Shown here piece by piece: positions 1 through 10,632 of a stretch of 64,000 nucleotides of DNA; the stretch's first letter is position 1; every line of letters starts with the position of its first letter. Source of the stretch: Benincasa hispida (lineage: Eukaryota; Streptophyta; Magnoliopsida; Cucurbitales; Cucurbitaceae); NCBI RefSeq assembly GCF_009727055.1, contig NC_052354.1, positions 34,328,796 through 34,392,795 on the forward strand, read 5' to 3'. Below the pieces are notes generated by a model, which was not told where the DNA came from, ran no database searches, and saw nothing but the letters and a program-made list of their open reading frames with translations. Both the position numbers and the translations under genes were made by a program.

Positions 1-567
1 TCTTTTGGAGAGTAGTGGGATGGAGGTCATTTGCCACGAAATTCGTTTTACATGATTCTTTCCAATTTAATAAATCGGTCATTTTTAAAAGCTTTAAATG
101 GAAATATTAACGAGTTGCTGAAAAGAAAAACACATTGACCTACGTTAGGTTTTAAGCAAATACCCGTTGTAAAACAAAACAACATCTAATAAGGTTTTAG
201 CAAAACTAACATGAACCCTGTGTGACATCTAATTTCGCAATGACGCTTCAAAAGTTTAGGAAAAAAATCGCCAAAGGGAGGTCAGTTATCCCTCCTCGGA
301 ATTGAGAAGGTCTCAATCGGTCATTATACCAGAACAACTCTTGCTCTTATAATGACTAGCCATCATTAATTTGGCCAAGAGATCATTAACTTACTTAACA
401 ACCTCTCGTAAGTGTGACCCGTCATTTTAAGCCCTACAGGCCCGTCCCAAAAGGCCAATCCGAAGGGAAAAAATTTGATTGGGGCAAAACCTAAAACAAC
501 CCTATCCATTTCTGAAGTTCACCTTGATATTAACCAATTGCACAAAACCCATTGGCAGCGGTCCTGA
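1..567. other. Unclassified non-coding DNA
   Basis: I see no credible coding frame, terminal repeat or RNA gene here. The stretch around 270-470 is less AT-rich than its surroundings and could be an old LTR or leader remnant, but I cannot assign a family. Confidence 0.3.
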
Positions 568-655
568 TTTCTCTATTTTTTTCTTTTTTCTTTTTTTTAT
601 ATTTTCTTTTTTCTTCTTTTTTTTTTCTGTTTTTCCTTTTTTCCTTTTTTTTTTT
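568..655. repeat. Pyrimidine (T/C) low-complexity tract
   Basis: A stretch of nearly only T with scattered C on the plus strand. The frames crossing it give poly-Phe or poly-Lys peptides and are compositional artefacts. Confidence 0.85.
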
Positions 656-689
656 AAATTGTTGGTAGAAAAATTATTATTATTAGGAA

Positions 690-2230
690 CAGATGGGGTT
701 ATACATGTAATCATGCGTGAGACATGGCTTATGTGTTTGCACCCATGCGTCTGAGGTCATGCGTCAGAATGAAGATGCGTTAATCTAGTATGCAATGACT
801 ATGCGCTCCTATCACGAGTTTTCTTACGCTCGTGCCATGTATAACGCGAACGCAAGTTTCTTGGGTAATCCGAGGTCGAACACAGGGACTTGTCACTCAA
901 TAATGCTTGTGAAGCAATGCGTTTGTGGCGATGAATAAAAATAAAAAGAAGTTTAATGAATTTACACACTACTCCTACTCCTAACTAAACAGATTGAGCA
1001 ATAGAAGACTTGCGATGAGGTAGAGACACAACAACCATTAACACATAGTAATGTTATTATCTTAAATCACCCGAATAATCCCAGATCATTGTACTAACCA
1101 TCACACACCTCTCGGTGGTCAGCTGCATGACTATATCCCTATAGTGCATGGTTGCGTCGAGCATAAGATTGTGCCTATCTCTAAGAAAAATGCGAACTTT
1201 GCTTTAGTGCGTTCCATCTCTTACCTTCTCAGGCAGTTAGACGTGGCTATTTAACTTATAGACAAGCAATGCAACAACCTATTGACAAGCGTTGCTATAG
1301 CCTTTAACCAAGCAAAGAGGATTAATTCACTATACTTGCACAACACACACCTCTCGGTAGGTTGTTACATGTGTCCTATCTCTAGGCTACACGATTAAGT
1401 ATGCGATCGCCTTTGATAAATAAACGTTGAAGATAAACAATGGTAGAGATAAAGATGATGAAGAAGACAACAATGAAGGAATCAAGATTTGCATTAATCA
1501 CAAAATGTCTTAATATCTTAAGCTAAAATGTAATACAATATAGAGATTAGAAGAGAAATGAAGGACTCTGCGTCAAAGCTGTCGGTGGTGCCATGGATGA
1601 ATGGTAGAGATGTCTCTTTTGAGCTCTATCTCTGGCGAAAGCTCCGGTCGTCACTCGGTCTTGTTTGTGGAGGTGAAGAATTCTCACTGAAAATCTTGTT
1701 CAAGCTCTCATCTGTGATCTCAAACCTCTGTCTTGAGGCAGAAGTTCGGATATCTTGAAATGAAGGTCCAAAGGCTATTTATAGAGTTTAAACGTCGACA
1801 GCTATCATGATTGCATTATAGCTCACTGATGGTTTTGTCGCGGTATGGGCAATGTCACATCGTCTTATCTTGTTGATACTCCCAAGGTATGCGTCCGAGC
1901 TTGATTCAGCTGAAGCATCAACACGTTCTACGCATCTTGCTATCGTCCTTTTATTATGGTTGTCACTCCATGGCCGCAATTTCCAATTGATCGCCGCATT
2001 CACTTGACCACAGCAACTTTCATGTGATGGGCACATTCGGTCACCGCAACTTCCATGCGATGGACGCATGCGATCCAACTTTTAGCCCATGCATTTGTGT
2101 TTACAATTGCCTGGCTTCCGCACATGCATTTGTCTGCAACTGCTTATTTTAAATGCATGCGTTTGATTCCTGCGATAGCTACAAAAATAGACACTTTGGC
2201 ATGGAGTAATGCATAATATTGGGGTTAATG
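690..2230 (-). mobile_element. Ty3/gypsy (Athila/Tat-like) LTR and leader fragment
   Basis: This region is rich in ATGCG and GCATGCG words. At about 870-895 it holds the word GGTCGAACACAGGGACTTGT, which recurs with small changes near 3,982, 5,090 and 8,208 in the same orientation. It also has a minus-strand TATA box at 1,776-1,783. The word and the TATA box link it to the minus-strand element carrying gag at 6.4-8.2 kb. No coding sequence of the element survives here. The family assignment is inferred from the shared leader word and that gag. Confidence 0.5.
1776..1783 (-). promoter_or_regulatory. TATA box (TATAAATA) of a gypsy LTR
   Basis: The plus strand reads TATTTATA inside GGCTATTTATAGAG. 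The same minus-strand CTCTATAAATA context recurs at 4,686-4,693 and a close variant at 9,248-9,255, so it is a family feature and probably the LTR core promoter. Confidence 0.5.
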
Positions 2231-2289
2231 AGGATTTAGGTGCTAATCGATGCAAAACTCAATTTTTCGTAAATGCTAAGTATTATCAC

Positions 2290-3890
2290 TGCATTTTCTC
2301 ATTTCTTCCAGTTATCATCCATCCGAAGGGGCCCACATCGAAGGCGACACGAGGGCGTACAGAATGATCTCACGGTGTGAACCAATGACAGAGACTATAG
2401 GACGTGTTAGCACACACCCTTCACCCACTTACTATAAATACTCTCTCTGTCCACCTTGATATTGACTCATGCAAACACCATCTGAAGGGGGATGCATCCT
2501 GGGCATCTCGAGGCCAAACATGAATCTCACGGTGTGAACATATGGGGCGAAACATAGTGGAATCATAGACATATCTTGTATGCCTCCTCGTCCCACTGAG
2601 TATTTTATAACCTAGGGTTTTAGTTTATTTTAGAAAAAACATGACTAAGGATTTTAACTAAGTGACTTTTAGGTTTTTCCTAAGAGAACATTTACTTGGA
2701 TAGTTGAACAAACTTTTGATTCATCATCCATTAAACTCATTAACGGACGTCTTTGACTAAAGCATCGCATGCTTGTTGAAAATCTATCTAAATTCACTTT
2801 TCAAGGTAGGTTTCCAGTAGGGGTGTTATGTTTCCGTCAACTTAAGAACCCCAGCCTAGTCAGAACCCACCTTAGACAAAAGTCTATTATTAGATAGGTT
2901 TAAAAAATTAATCTTTTATTTCAACCAAATAATCCTAATAAACTTAATTTTATAAGATTAATCTAGGTAATAAACTCTTTAGAACCACTTGAACTTCGGT
3001 TTTTATTCAACTCCATTTTAAAAAACTATTTTAAAAAACTTGAGTTCACCCTAATTTCGCAATGCAACTCTGAATTATTTGATTTTTTAGGTCTAATTTC
3101 CTTTATAGCACTTATGAACGAAAACAACCACAACAATGCGAAGCTAACACATGCAAGGCATTCATAACGTTTATTAAATGGTCCTGTGTTCATGCTCAAT
3201 GCATTGTCCATTCATTGCTACTTCTTTTATATAACACTTATATAAAACCGCAATGAACAAGGCAAAATATGCTTCCATTCACCCTATTAGACTATAACAT
3301 TTATAATAGAAGATGATGCATTGATAATGCTCAATGCATGCAAAATTATAACTCTTTATATTTCCATGATGCATGCACATGCTTTCAAGTAATTTCTTCA
3401 TGCAATTATTATAACATTATAATACATGATGCATGAGTAATTGCACAACCTAAGTTGGGTTTTTAACTATATGACAAACACTTTGACATATAAGTACCAT
3501 ACATCACAGTATTAAGAAATAAAAGTTGATGAACGGGTAAATATTACTTTTAAAACACAAAAGGAAAAGCCTATCTTATTACAAAGACAAGGAAGTCCCG
3601 TTGAAACATGGCGAACGGCTTCTTGAACCGGCTCGGCAAAGCATCGCTTCTTCAACCATCCATTATGTACTAAGCACCTCGTGATCGTCTACACGATAAA
3701 AAAAACCCTTCGTTCTATCGCTTACCAGCGCTCCCAGAGTTAAACGATCGTTTAGTGTTACTATACGATTGTCTAGAAAATCCCAAATGATCGTTTAGAT
3801 ATCACAATATGATCGTGTACCGTAACTAAGCAATGAAGCCTGAAGTGCACGATCGCTTAGTGATTCATATTTTTATTGAAGTGGAAATAT
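2290..3890 (-). mobile_element. Copia 5' leader fragment, inverted
   Basis: Read on the minus strand, this has the same order of landmarks as the plus-strand leader at 45.25-47.16 kb. First comes a cluster of ACGATCGT/TTTAG motifs (3,680-3,870), then a series of TTATAA stem-loops with CATGCATCAT words (3,200-3,460). Next is a block that includes the reverse complement of GTTCTGTCTAGGCTGGG (around 2,850-2,890), then a short block resembling the sequence before gag at 59.0-59.3 kb. It lacks an LTR and gag, so it is a leader piece only. The junctions with gypsy sequence near 2,230 and 3,890 are approximate. Confidence 0.65.
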
Positions 3891-4085
3891 GGATGATATG
3901 CGTTGATGAAATTGCGTTGTGCACTCAAGTTTCCTCAGCGGAATCCAAGTTTAAATTCCTTTGAGTTTCCTGGTAAGTCCAAGGTCAAACACAGGGACTT
4001 GTGAAAATAGATTGCGTTGGTAATTTTTATGAAAGCCTTGCGGTAACCAAATAAATGTTATAATAGAGCTTATCTCTATTATAAC
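3891..4085 (-). mobile_element. Gypsy leader remnant
   Basis: It contains GGTCAAACACAGGGACTTG and a following segment ending GGTAACCAAATAAAT. That matches the leader at 8,200-8,285 with base substitutions. It joins directly to the LTR-like segment that follows. Confidence 0.5.
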
Positions 4086-4862
4086 GTGCAAAGCTTATCT
4101 CTAAGTCCCTATCTATTGTTTATGCAATTCTAATCTTACTCTCTCAAGTCCAGATTCTAATCTAGCTCTCTCGAGTCATTAGGTTCTTTCTTTAGACTCT
4201 CTCTCGTGTAGCTTTAAAGGGTATTTGGCTCAACATAAAACAAGACAATCGTAAGCAATAGAATTCCTAGGTCATGTTAGCTTAGTTTTCCTCAACCCAT
4301 TCGACTAGTTTAGCTACTCATGCATTCTAGGAGACTGAATAGATGTATAAATAGAACTTCCATTTTATAAATATGAAGATGAAGTAGAAAATAACATTGC
4401 AAGTATAGAATAAAGGGCTTGGAAGCAATCTCTTGCTGCCCTGGCTTTTACACTGATTTCTACTCGTGCTCAAAAGATAATCTCGCTCTCGCGAGAGTCC
4501 ACCTACTCTCTGCTTCTTTGCCTCAAGGTTCTCTCTCAAGTTTCCCTGAGAAATCTCCGATGTCACCACTCTTCTCTTGCTCTGCCTTAAAACAAAAGGA
4601 AAATTATGCACAAAGACGAGCGAATTGAAGTATGAAATCTCTAACTGCTGAACTAGTTAACCCCTTTTCTGAAGGATGCCCTTGGTATTTATAGAGCATC
4701 CAGGGTGAAAGGCGGCTTCTCTCTCATGATTGTACAGATGGGACGACTTTAATTCCTGACTGATGTGCAAAATAATTGTCACCGAAAAGCTGAATGTACT
4801 TGTGATCGTTATCGGCTGTCAACTTAATTCAGATTCGACTGTCATCAGCTTTCTATCCCATC
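4086..4862 (-). mobile_element. Gypsy LTR-like segment, copy 1
   Basis: Near-duplicate of 8,655-9,424, starting AAGCTTATCTCTAAGTCCC and ending at CATCG. Differences between the two copies are mainly substitutions, as expected of two aged copies. A minus-strand TATAAATA lies at 4,686-4,693. Its right neighbour (the 4,863-5,545 segment) is not the right neighbour of copy 2, so segment order differs between the two places. Confidence 0.6.
4686..4693 (-). promoter_or_regulatory. TATA box (TATAAATA) of gypsy LTR copy 1
   Basis: Plus-strand TATTTATA in GGTATTTATAGAGCATCCAG. The corresponding site in copy 2 is at 9,248-9,255. Confidence 0.5.
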
Positions 4863-5545
4863 GTTTCTATGAAGCTTTAGAGGTGGCTCGTGCGGGAGGG
4901 TTTTTTTTTTTTTTTGTATTTTTCTTTTTCCCCAAACCCAACCGGGGCCCTTTCTCCAAACTGGCACGCCAGCAAGCCTGAAATCATCGCAACATTATCG
5001 GGTTTCATTTCAAACCTCGATCCATTCTTAACGCCAGCCTCATGATTCCTGAGAGAGAATCGTAAGAGTTAGGTGACGCAATGGTCGAACACAGGGACTT
5101 GTGAAAAAACATATTGCATTTGGTAATTTTTATCGAAAGCCTCTGTGGTAACCAAATAAATAAAAATTGTTGGTTTGTTGATTGATTGTGTTGATGAAGA
5201 AATAACAATTGTGGCGGACTTTGAAAAGATGTTGATAAATGGGAAATGTGCAATGAGTATTGCCAGTGAACGGGTTGAGAAAAGTTTCAGCTAACCACTT
5301 CCTAGGATGCGTTCATGCGTATACGATCATGCACTATGCATACAACAGTAAACCACCTCTTGAGTGCGATGCCCATGATTCTAAGGCTTAGAAATGCATG
5401 CGATATATGTTGTTAAGGTTATAGGACCTATAACATAAGCCTCTATTCTTATTATTGCGATGACGAAATGACACATACACAATAAGGCGACCACATAATA
5501 TCATCCCATCTCTAGGATCATGTGATGCAAGATTGACCGAAAAAA
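4863..5545 (-). mobile_element. Gypsy leader segment, copy 1 (insertion-rich)
   Basis: This matches 8,041-8,645 throughout, but with many extra single bases and short insertions and a T-run at about 4,901-4,915. Examples are CAATGGTC for CAAGGTC, GAAAAAAC for GAAAAC and CATTTGG for CATTGG. The first part corresponds to the N-terminal gag region of copy 2, where the extra bases destroy the frame. The difference spectrum suggests uncorrected long-read errors more than biological divergence. Confidence 0.6.
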
Positions 5546-5567
5546 GCAAGGTCGAAAATAAATACCT

Positions 5568-5580
5568 CACCCCCAAATTT
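5568..5580 (-). other. Polypurine-tract-like motif (minus strand)
   Basis: On the minus strand this reads AAATTTGGGGGTG after a GGCAATGAGGACATTGCC segment, the usual 3' end context of Athila/Tat-like internal regions. It should prime plus-strand DNA next to a 3' LTR. No clear LTR start follows. Confidence 0.45.
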
Positions 5581-5639
5581 AAAATGCGGCAATGTCCTCA
5601 TTGCCAAAAGATTGAGATAAGTCATGCGATGTTCGTAGA

Positions 5640-6384
5640 AAGCTTCGTAAAGAGAGTTTGAAAGAAAGCTAGCAAACCCGTAACTTCTAGAAATATTTTA
5701 TGAGGTGACTGTCTTAAAGTTAAGTTGACTCTAGTATATACGAAAGAAATAGAAGCATGTTGTTCATCATTGAAATCATACTCGACAAAGAAACAACAGG
5801 CGGTAACCTACAAAAGTTATTTATGTCAAATGATTGCGGTAATCAAAGAGGATGCGATGATAATACTTTTAAAACTAACATGCGATATGATAGCACAAAA
5901 TTTGAAATAAAGATAAGGAAGAATACACCCCCAAATTTGTGTTGTCGCCTGCATTTGTGTATTGACGCATCCATCTTTGCAGCGATCTCTCTTTTTTGGA
6001 TTGCGGTGATAGAGTGAGATAATTTGTTGCTTCAAGTAACATCTCTGCAATCCTGTGCCTTCATCATTGTAAACAAACAAAGAGAGGGTCAAATGATTTA
6101 AAACAAAACAACTATTTTTTTTTAGAATAGTGTAGATAGATAGTCAGTAAATCAAAGTAATTGCAATAATAGATAATAATGAGTAAGATAAAAGTTCATG
6201 AAGTGTTTGATGTGGGAAAAGGATATTCAAAAGGATTGCGTCCCTAATGAGGTTGAATCATATAATACTCAGGGACCACTTATCCCAAGCTGGTTTGTTC
6301 ATGTCAATGGTGGCTTTTCTCTCTTTTCTTTGTCCTCTGAGATCTTTACTGCCTTAATCCGGAGTTTTTTCCCATGAATACTCA
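5640..6384 (-). mobile_element. Non-coding 3' part of the gypsy element
   Basis: Read on the minus strand this lies after the protease remnant, where reverse transcriptase should begin, but I see no RT, RNase H or integrase motif. A second polypurine motif lies at 5,926-5,938. The pol region therefore seems to be missing rather than merely mutated. GC-poor, with scattered ATGCG words. Confidence 0.45.
5926..5938 (-). other. Second polypurine-tract-like motif (minus strand)
   Basis: The minus strand reads AAATTTGGGGGTG followed by TATTC. It nearly repeats the motif at 5,568-5,580, so two element 3' ends, or a duplicated one, may lie close together. Confidence 0.4.
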
Positions 6385-8235
6385 TCATAATTTCTCCTTT
6401 GCACACATCAATTTGAACGCGACCGGTTGACAGGAATGGTCGTCCCAATATGATGGGCACATTTTCGTCCCTTTATAATCCAAAATGAGAAAGTCTGCCG
6501 ACAGGATGAATTTATCAATTGAGATTGCAGCATTTTTCAACTCTCCTTCAGGATGTATTCGAGATCTGTCTGCAAGCAAGAGAGTTTCGTTTGTAGACGT
6601 GAGTGTGCCAGCATTCAATTGTTTAAAGATTGATAGCGACATTATGTTTATACTTGCCCCAAGATTGCATAGTACTTGGCTACTGTAGGTCCCTCCGATA
6701 GAGCATGGTATCGTGAAGATTCCTGGGTCGCCCATTTTAGGTGGGATCATAGCATTTTGCGCTGCAGCCACTATTGCGATATTTTCTTCCTAATTTTGTT
6801 CCTCTTTCAATCTTTGCAGAGTTACTGGTGGTTGAGGCTTAAGGGTGGACGCAACTTCTGGGTCTATTTTCTTAGGCTTCTCCAAACTATAGGTCAACGG
6901 GACTTCGGTTGTCACCGCATTCAAGTTGGTCACAATGGGCTTCTCCCCTACTTTCGCAGTCATGTTATCGCTTAGCAAGGAGACTACTAAACTTCCCGTT
7001 ACCCTCAACATTACGAGGGAGCTCAGTTGAGCTCGGCAACGCTCCTTGCGGTCTATTTTTTAGCTTGCCCGCAATTTGTCCCATTTGAATTTTGAGATTT
7101 CTAATAGATGTAGCTTGATTCTGAAGTACTGATTCGTTTTTCTCAATGTATTGCTTCAACAAGCTTTCTAAGGACGAAGTTTGCGGTGCTTGTGAGCTGC
7201 TAGCTTGGCTATGTGCTGGAACGTTTGTTTGCGTGAAAAATTCGGGTGGCCCTTCTTTTTGTGCCACAGGTTGAAAATTTTGTTGTTGATTCTTCCAAGC
7301 AAAATTGGGGTGGTTTCTCCACCCGAGGTTATATGTATTGGAATAGGGGTTATCTCTCATGAAGCACATCGACTGTGGGTTTGTTGGGCATTCTTCCATC
7401 GGGTGCGCATCTCCGCAAATGACGCAACTTGCGGTCGTTTGAGTAATTACGCTGACCTGCCCTTTCTTCGCTCCTGTATTATTGATTTCGATGCCTTGTA
7501 TCAAACTCATCATCGCAGTCATTTGACTTTGCAGGGATGCGATGGCCCTATTGTTTGCGTCATTATCTTTAATTCTTAATCTTTGATCGCTTTCCCTCCA
7601 ATCCTCATGATTTTTGGAAATGCAATCAAGTATACTCTTAGCCTTCTCATATGTTTTGTCGAGCAGACCACCAGTGGTTGCCGCATTGGCAGCGGTCTAC
7701 GAAGAGGGATTCAATCCTTGGTAGAAAATCTCCATTTGTAGGCAGTCTGGTAAGCCATATGTGGACAGTCTCTTACCAGCCACTTGAACCTCGCCCAGGC
7801 ATCGTTGAGCAATTCGTCATCTTCCTATTCAAAATTTGTTATTAATTTCCTTCTCCTCGCATTCTCGGTTGGTGGGAAATACTTCTTCATAGATTTTTCC
7901 ACCACCTGTTCCCACGAAGTTATCTCTCCTGGTTTAAGAGAATATGCCCATTTCCTCGCCTGATCACACAAAGAAAATAGAAACAGAGTTAGTCGAACTT
8001 CCTTGGTTGAGATATTTGGGAACACAAAAGTGTTGCAGATTTCTATGAAGCTTTAGAGGTGGTCGTGCGGGTCTTCACCACGCCTTCCTCCAAACTGCCC
8101 AGCAGCCTGAATCATCTGCAACATTATCGGTTTCATTTCAAACCTCGATCCATCTAACGCCAGCCTCATGATTCCTGGAGAGAAATCGTAGAGGTTAGGT
8201 GACGCAAGGTCGAACACAGGGACTTGTGAAAACAT
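6385..8235 (-). pseudogene. Ty3/gypsy gag-protease remnant (Athila/Tat-like)
   Basis: Broken minus-strand coding region that would have made the capsid/nucleocapsid and aspartic protease of an LTR element. From high to low coordinates: an N-terminal gag piece ending in GRRGEDPHDHL (8,053-8,235); the retrotransposon gag core with ARKWAYSLKPGEITSWEQ and KYFPPTENARRRKL (7,825-8,025); a CVICGDAHPMEEC zinc knuckle of CX2CX3HX4C type (in 6,965-7,522); a linker; and a retropepsin-like domain with LCNLGASINIM (6,385-6,771). Family members normally read LCDLGAS, so the catalytic Asp is Asn here (codon at 6,664-6,666). Frameshifts and stops separate the pieces. No RT, RNase H or integrase follows. The element is dead, and possibly was already non-autonomous. 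Confidence 0.8.
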
Positions 8236-8650
8236 ATTGCATTGGTAATTTTTATGAAAGCCTTGTGGTAACCAAATAAATAAATTGTTGGTTTGTTGTT
8301 GATTGTGTTGATGAAGAAAAATAACAATTGTGGCGGACTTTGAAAAGAGTTGATAAATGGGAAATGTGATGAGTATGCAGTGAACGGGTTGAGAAAAGTT
8401 TCAGCTAACACTTCCTAGGATGCGTTCATGCTATACGATCATGCAATATGCATACAACAGTAAACCACCTCTTGGTGCGAATGCCATGACTTCTAAGGCT
8501 AGAATGCATGCGATATATGTGTTAAGTCTATAGGACCTATACATAAGCCTCTATTCTTATTTATGCGATGACGAAATGACACATACACAAATAAGGCGAC
8601 CACATAATATCATTCCCATCTCTAGGATGCATGTGATGCAAGATGACGAA
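8236..8650 (-). mobile_element. Gypsy 5' leader, copy 2
   Basis: Non-coding sequence directly upstream of the minus-strand gag. It contains GGTCGAACACAGGGACTTGT at about 8,207-8,226 and continues to GACGAAAAAAGC, where the LTR-like segment starts. It is the cleaner partner of the insertion-rich 4,863-5,545 copy. Confidence 0.55.
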
Positions 8651-9761
8651 AAAAGCTTATCTCTAAGTCCCTATCTCTTGTTTATGCAATTCTAATCTTG
8701 CTCTCTCGAGTCCAGATTCTAACCTAGCTCTCTCGAGTCATTAGGTTCTTTCTTTAGACTCTCTCTCGAGTAGCTCTAAAGGGTATTTGTCTCAACATAA
8801 AACAAGACAATCGCAAGCAATGAACTTCCTAGGTCATGTTAACTTAGTTTTCTTCAACCCATTCGACTAGTTTAGCTACTCATGCGTGCTAAGAGAGTGA
8901 ACAGATGTAGAAATAGAACTTCCATTGTATAAATATGAAGATGAAGTACAAAATAACAATGCAAGTATAGAATAAAGCGCTTGGAAGTAATCTTTTGTTG
9001 CCCAGGCTTTTACACTGATTTCTACTCGTGCTCAAAAGATAATCTCACTCTCGCGAGAGTCGGCCCGCTCTTTGCTTCTTCGCCTCAAGATTCTCTCTCG
9101 AGTTTCCTTAAGTGATCTTCGGCGTCACCACTCTTCTCTTGCTCCGCCTTAAAATGAAAGGAAAATTTTGCACAAAGACGAGCGAACTGAAGTATGAAAT
9201 CTCTAACTACTAAACTGGTTGGCCCATTTTCTGAAAAATGCCCTTGGTATTTATAGATCATCCAGGGTGAAAGGCGACTTCTCTCTCATGATTGTACAAA
9301 TGGGACGACTTAAATTCCTGACTAATGTGCGGAATAATTGTCACCGAAAAGCTGAATGTACTTGTGATCGTTATCGGCTGCAACTTAATTCAAATTCGAC
9401 TGTCATCAGCTTTCTATCCCATCGTGATTAATTAGCCTTTCATCCAGATGCGCCCACCATGTTGCTTTGACCAAGTTGCGGCGATTCTTCTCGAGCGAAT
9501 ATTTGCGAACACGATCACCGCAAAGCCTTGCGAAGATGTTGCGCTCGACCAACGATTTACTATGATCGCAATTCTTGCATTGTGTAAACGCATATTCTGC
9601 ATAAAAACACTAAAATTAACTGTTCATATACGATGAACGCATGCGACCGCAATATTATGAAATTGATGCTTGATGGACACAATTTAACATGTTTTAGCAA
9701 CGCAATCCAATATTGTTTAAGAACTTAGCACTATGATAACGTGTATTTTTTCCCGTTATCA
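8651..9761 (-). mobile_element. Gypsy LTR (minus strand)
   Basis: On the minus strand the segment starts TGATAACG at 9,761, directly after a polypurine tract, and has a TATA box at 9,248-9,255. It ends near 8,651, where the leader of the gag element begins. The first 28 bases contain the inverted pair TGATAACG and CGTTATCA (9,754-9,761 and 9,734-9,741). The inner end is approximate because I cannot see an unambiguous primer site. Confidence 0.5.
9248..9255 (-). promoter_or_regulatory. TATA box (TATAAATA) of gypsy LTR copy 2
   Basis: Plus-strand TATTTATA in GGTATTTATAGATCATCCAG, the counterpart of the site at 4,686-4,693. Confidence 0.5.
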
Positions 9762-9940
9762 CACCTCCAAATTTAAACAATGCTTGTCCTCAAGAATAAG
9801 CTAAATATTCCTTTAGCAAGTCAACCGCAATGTTCTTTTCAAAGATTTCTCAAGGATACTTCGTTCAAATCCTATATACCAAAGTTTCCTTAAGTCTTAT
9901 TCAAGTCTCTTCTTAAAATATTTCTAAGACCTAGGGACTG
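9762..9940 (-). mobile_element. Gypsy 3' internal end with polypurine tract
   Basis: The minus strand reads CTTGAGGACAAGCATTG, then AAATTTGGAGGTG (9,762-9,774), then the LTR start. This is the typical 3' end of an Athila/Tat-like internal region. It is cut off near 9,940 by copia leader sequence. Confidence 0.55.
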
Positions 9941-9963
9941 CAATTTGAAATATCAGAGAACCT

Positions 9964-9978
9964 GGCTCTGATATCAAT
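9964..9978 (-). other. Copia primer-binding site (tRNA-Met type), degenerate
   Basis: The minus strand reads ATTGATATCAGAGCC directly after the LTR end. The usual copia site is TGGTATCAGAGC, complementary to the 3' end of initiator tRNA-Met. It marks the inner end of the inverted LTR. About 25 bp of matching leader follow. Confidence 0.7.
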
Positions 9979-10445
9979 TAAAGGAAATTGAACTCAAGAT
10001 TTTCGTGAGCAGCGGAAGTAAGACCATTCCAAATTACAATCATGAATGAAAAAATCATTTACAATTGTCTTCAATACAAGTGGTTATACAATTTACAGAG
10101 AAATTACAGCATGGGACAATAAAAATACAGAGGGAAAAACTGTACTAACAACGGTAGAAGCGTCTCCACGCTCCGATACGCACTCTGATCGATCACAGCA
10201 ACCATGAGCGCCTGACCTACACGACCACAACACCACACGAACACAACACGAACACTTCGCGCTTGTCCTCAACGTTCTCCTTGGTCACGATCTCCTCCGC
10301 AACAGCGAACGGCCTTCACAGCACCACGAATGGACTTCTCCAAAGCACCACAAACGGATTTCCTTTTAAACTCACGGATACCATGATCAATAACCATCCA
10401 CTACTTTGGTTATTTAAAAGAAAAAGTATTAATTATCTAATAATT

Positions 10446-10632
10446 AATATTATTATAAACATAAATGATAACCAACTTATCATACTATATTTATAACCTA
10501 TAGTTTTAATATTTCATCTCATGAAACATATAAACCATNAATATTATTATAAACATAAATGATAACCAACTTATCATACTATATTTATAACCTATAGTTT
10601 TAATATTTCATCTCATGAAACATATAAACCAT
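10446..10632. repeat. Exact 93-bp direct duplication around a single N
   Basis: Positions 10,446-10,538 and 10,540-10,632 are identical and separated only by the N at 10,539. The homologous LTR at about 44,330-44,420 has one copy. This is most simply two contig ends that overlap but were not merged. Confidence 0.9.
10486..10495 (-). promoter_or_regulatory. Probable TATA box of the inverted copia LTR
   Basis: The plus strand reads TATATTTATA, that is TATAAATATA on the minus strand. The same word is in the homologous plus-strand LTR at 44,376-44,385. It appears again at 10,580-10,589 only because of the assembly duplication. Confidence 0.4.

Noticed and set aside
485..505. CCTAAAACAACCCTA resembling telomere repeats
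   Set aside because: Only two imperfect units and no array.
479..754. 91-codon plus-strand frame rich in Phe, with a Lys-rich opposite frame
   Set aside because: It is the translation of the T/C tract at 568-655; composition alone explains it.
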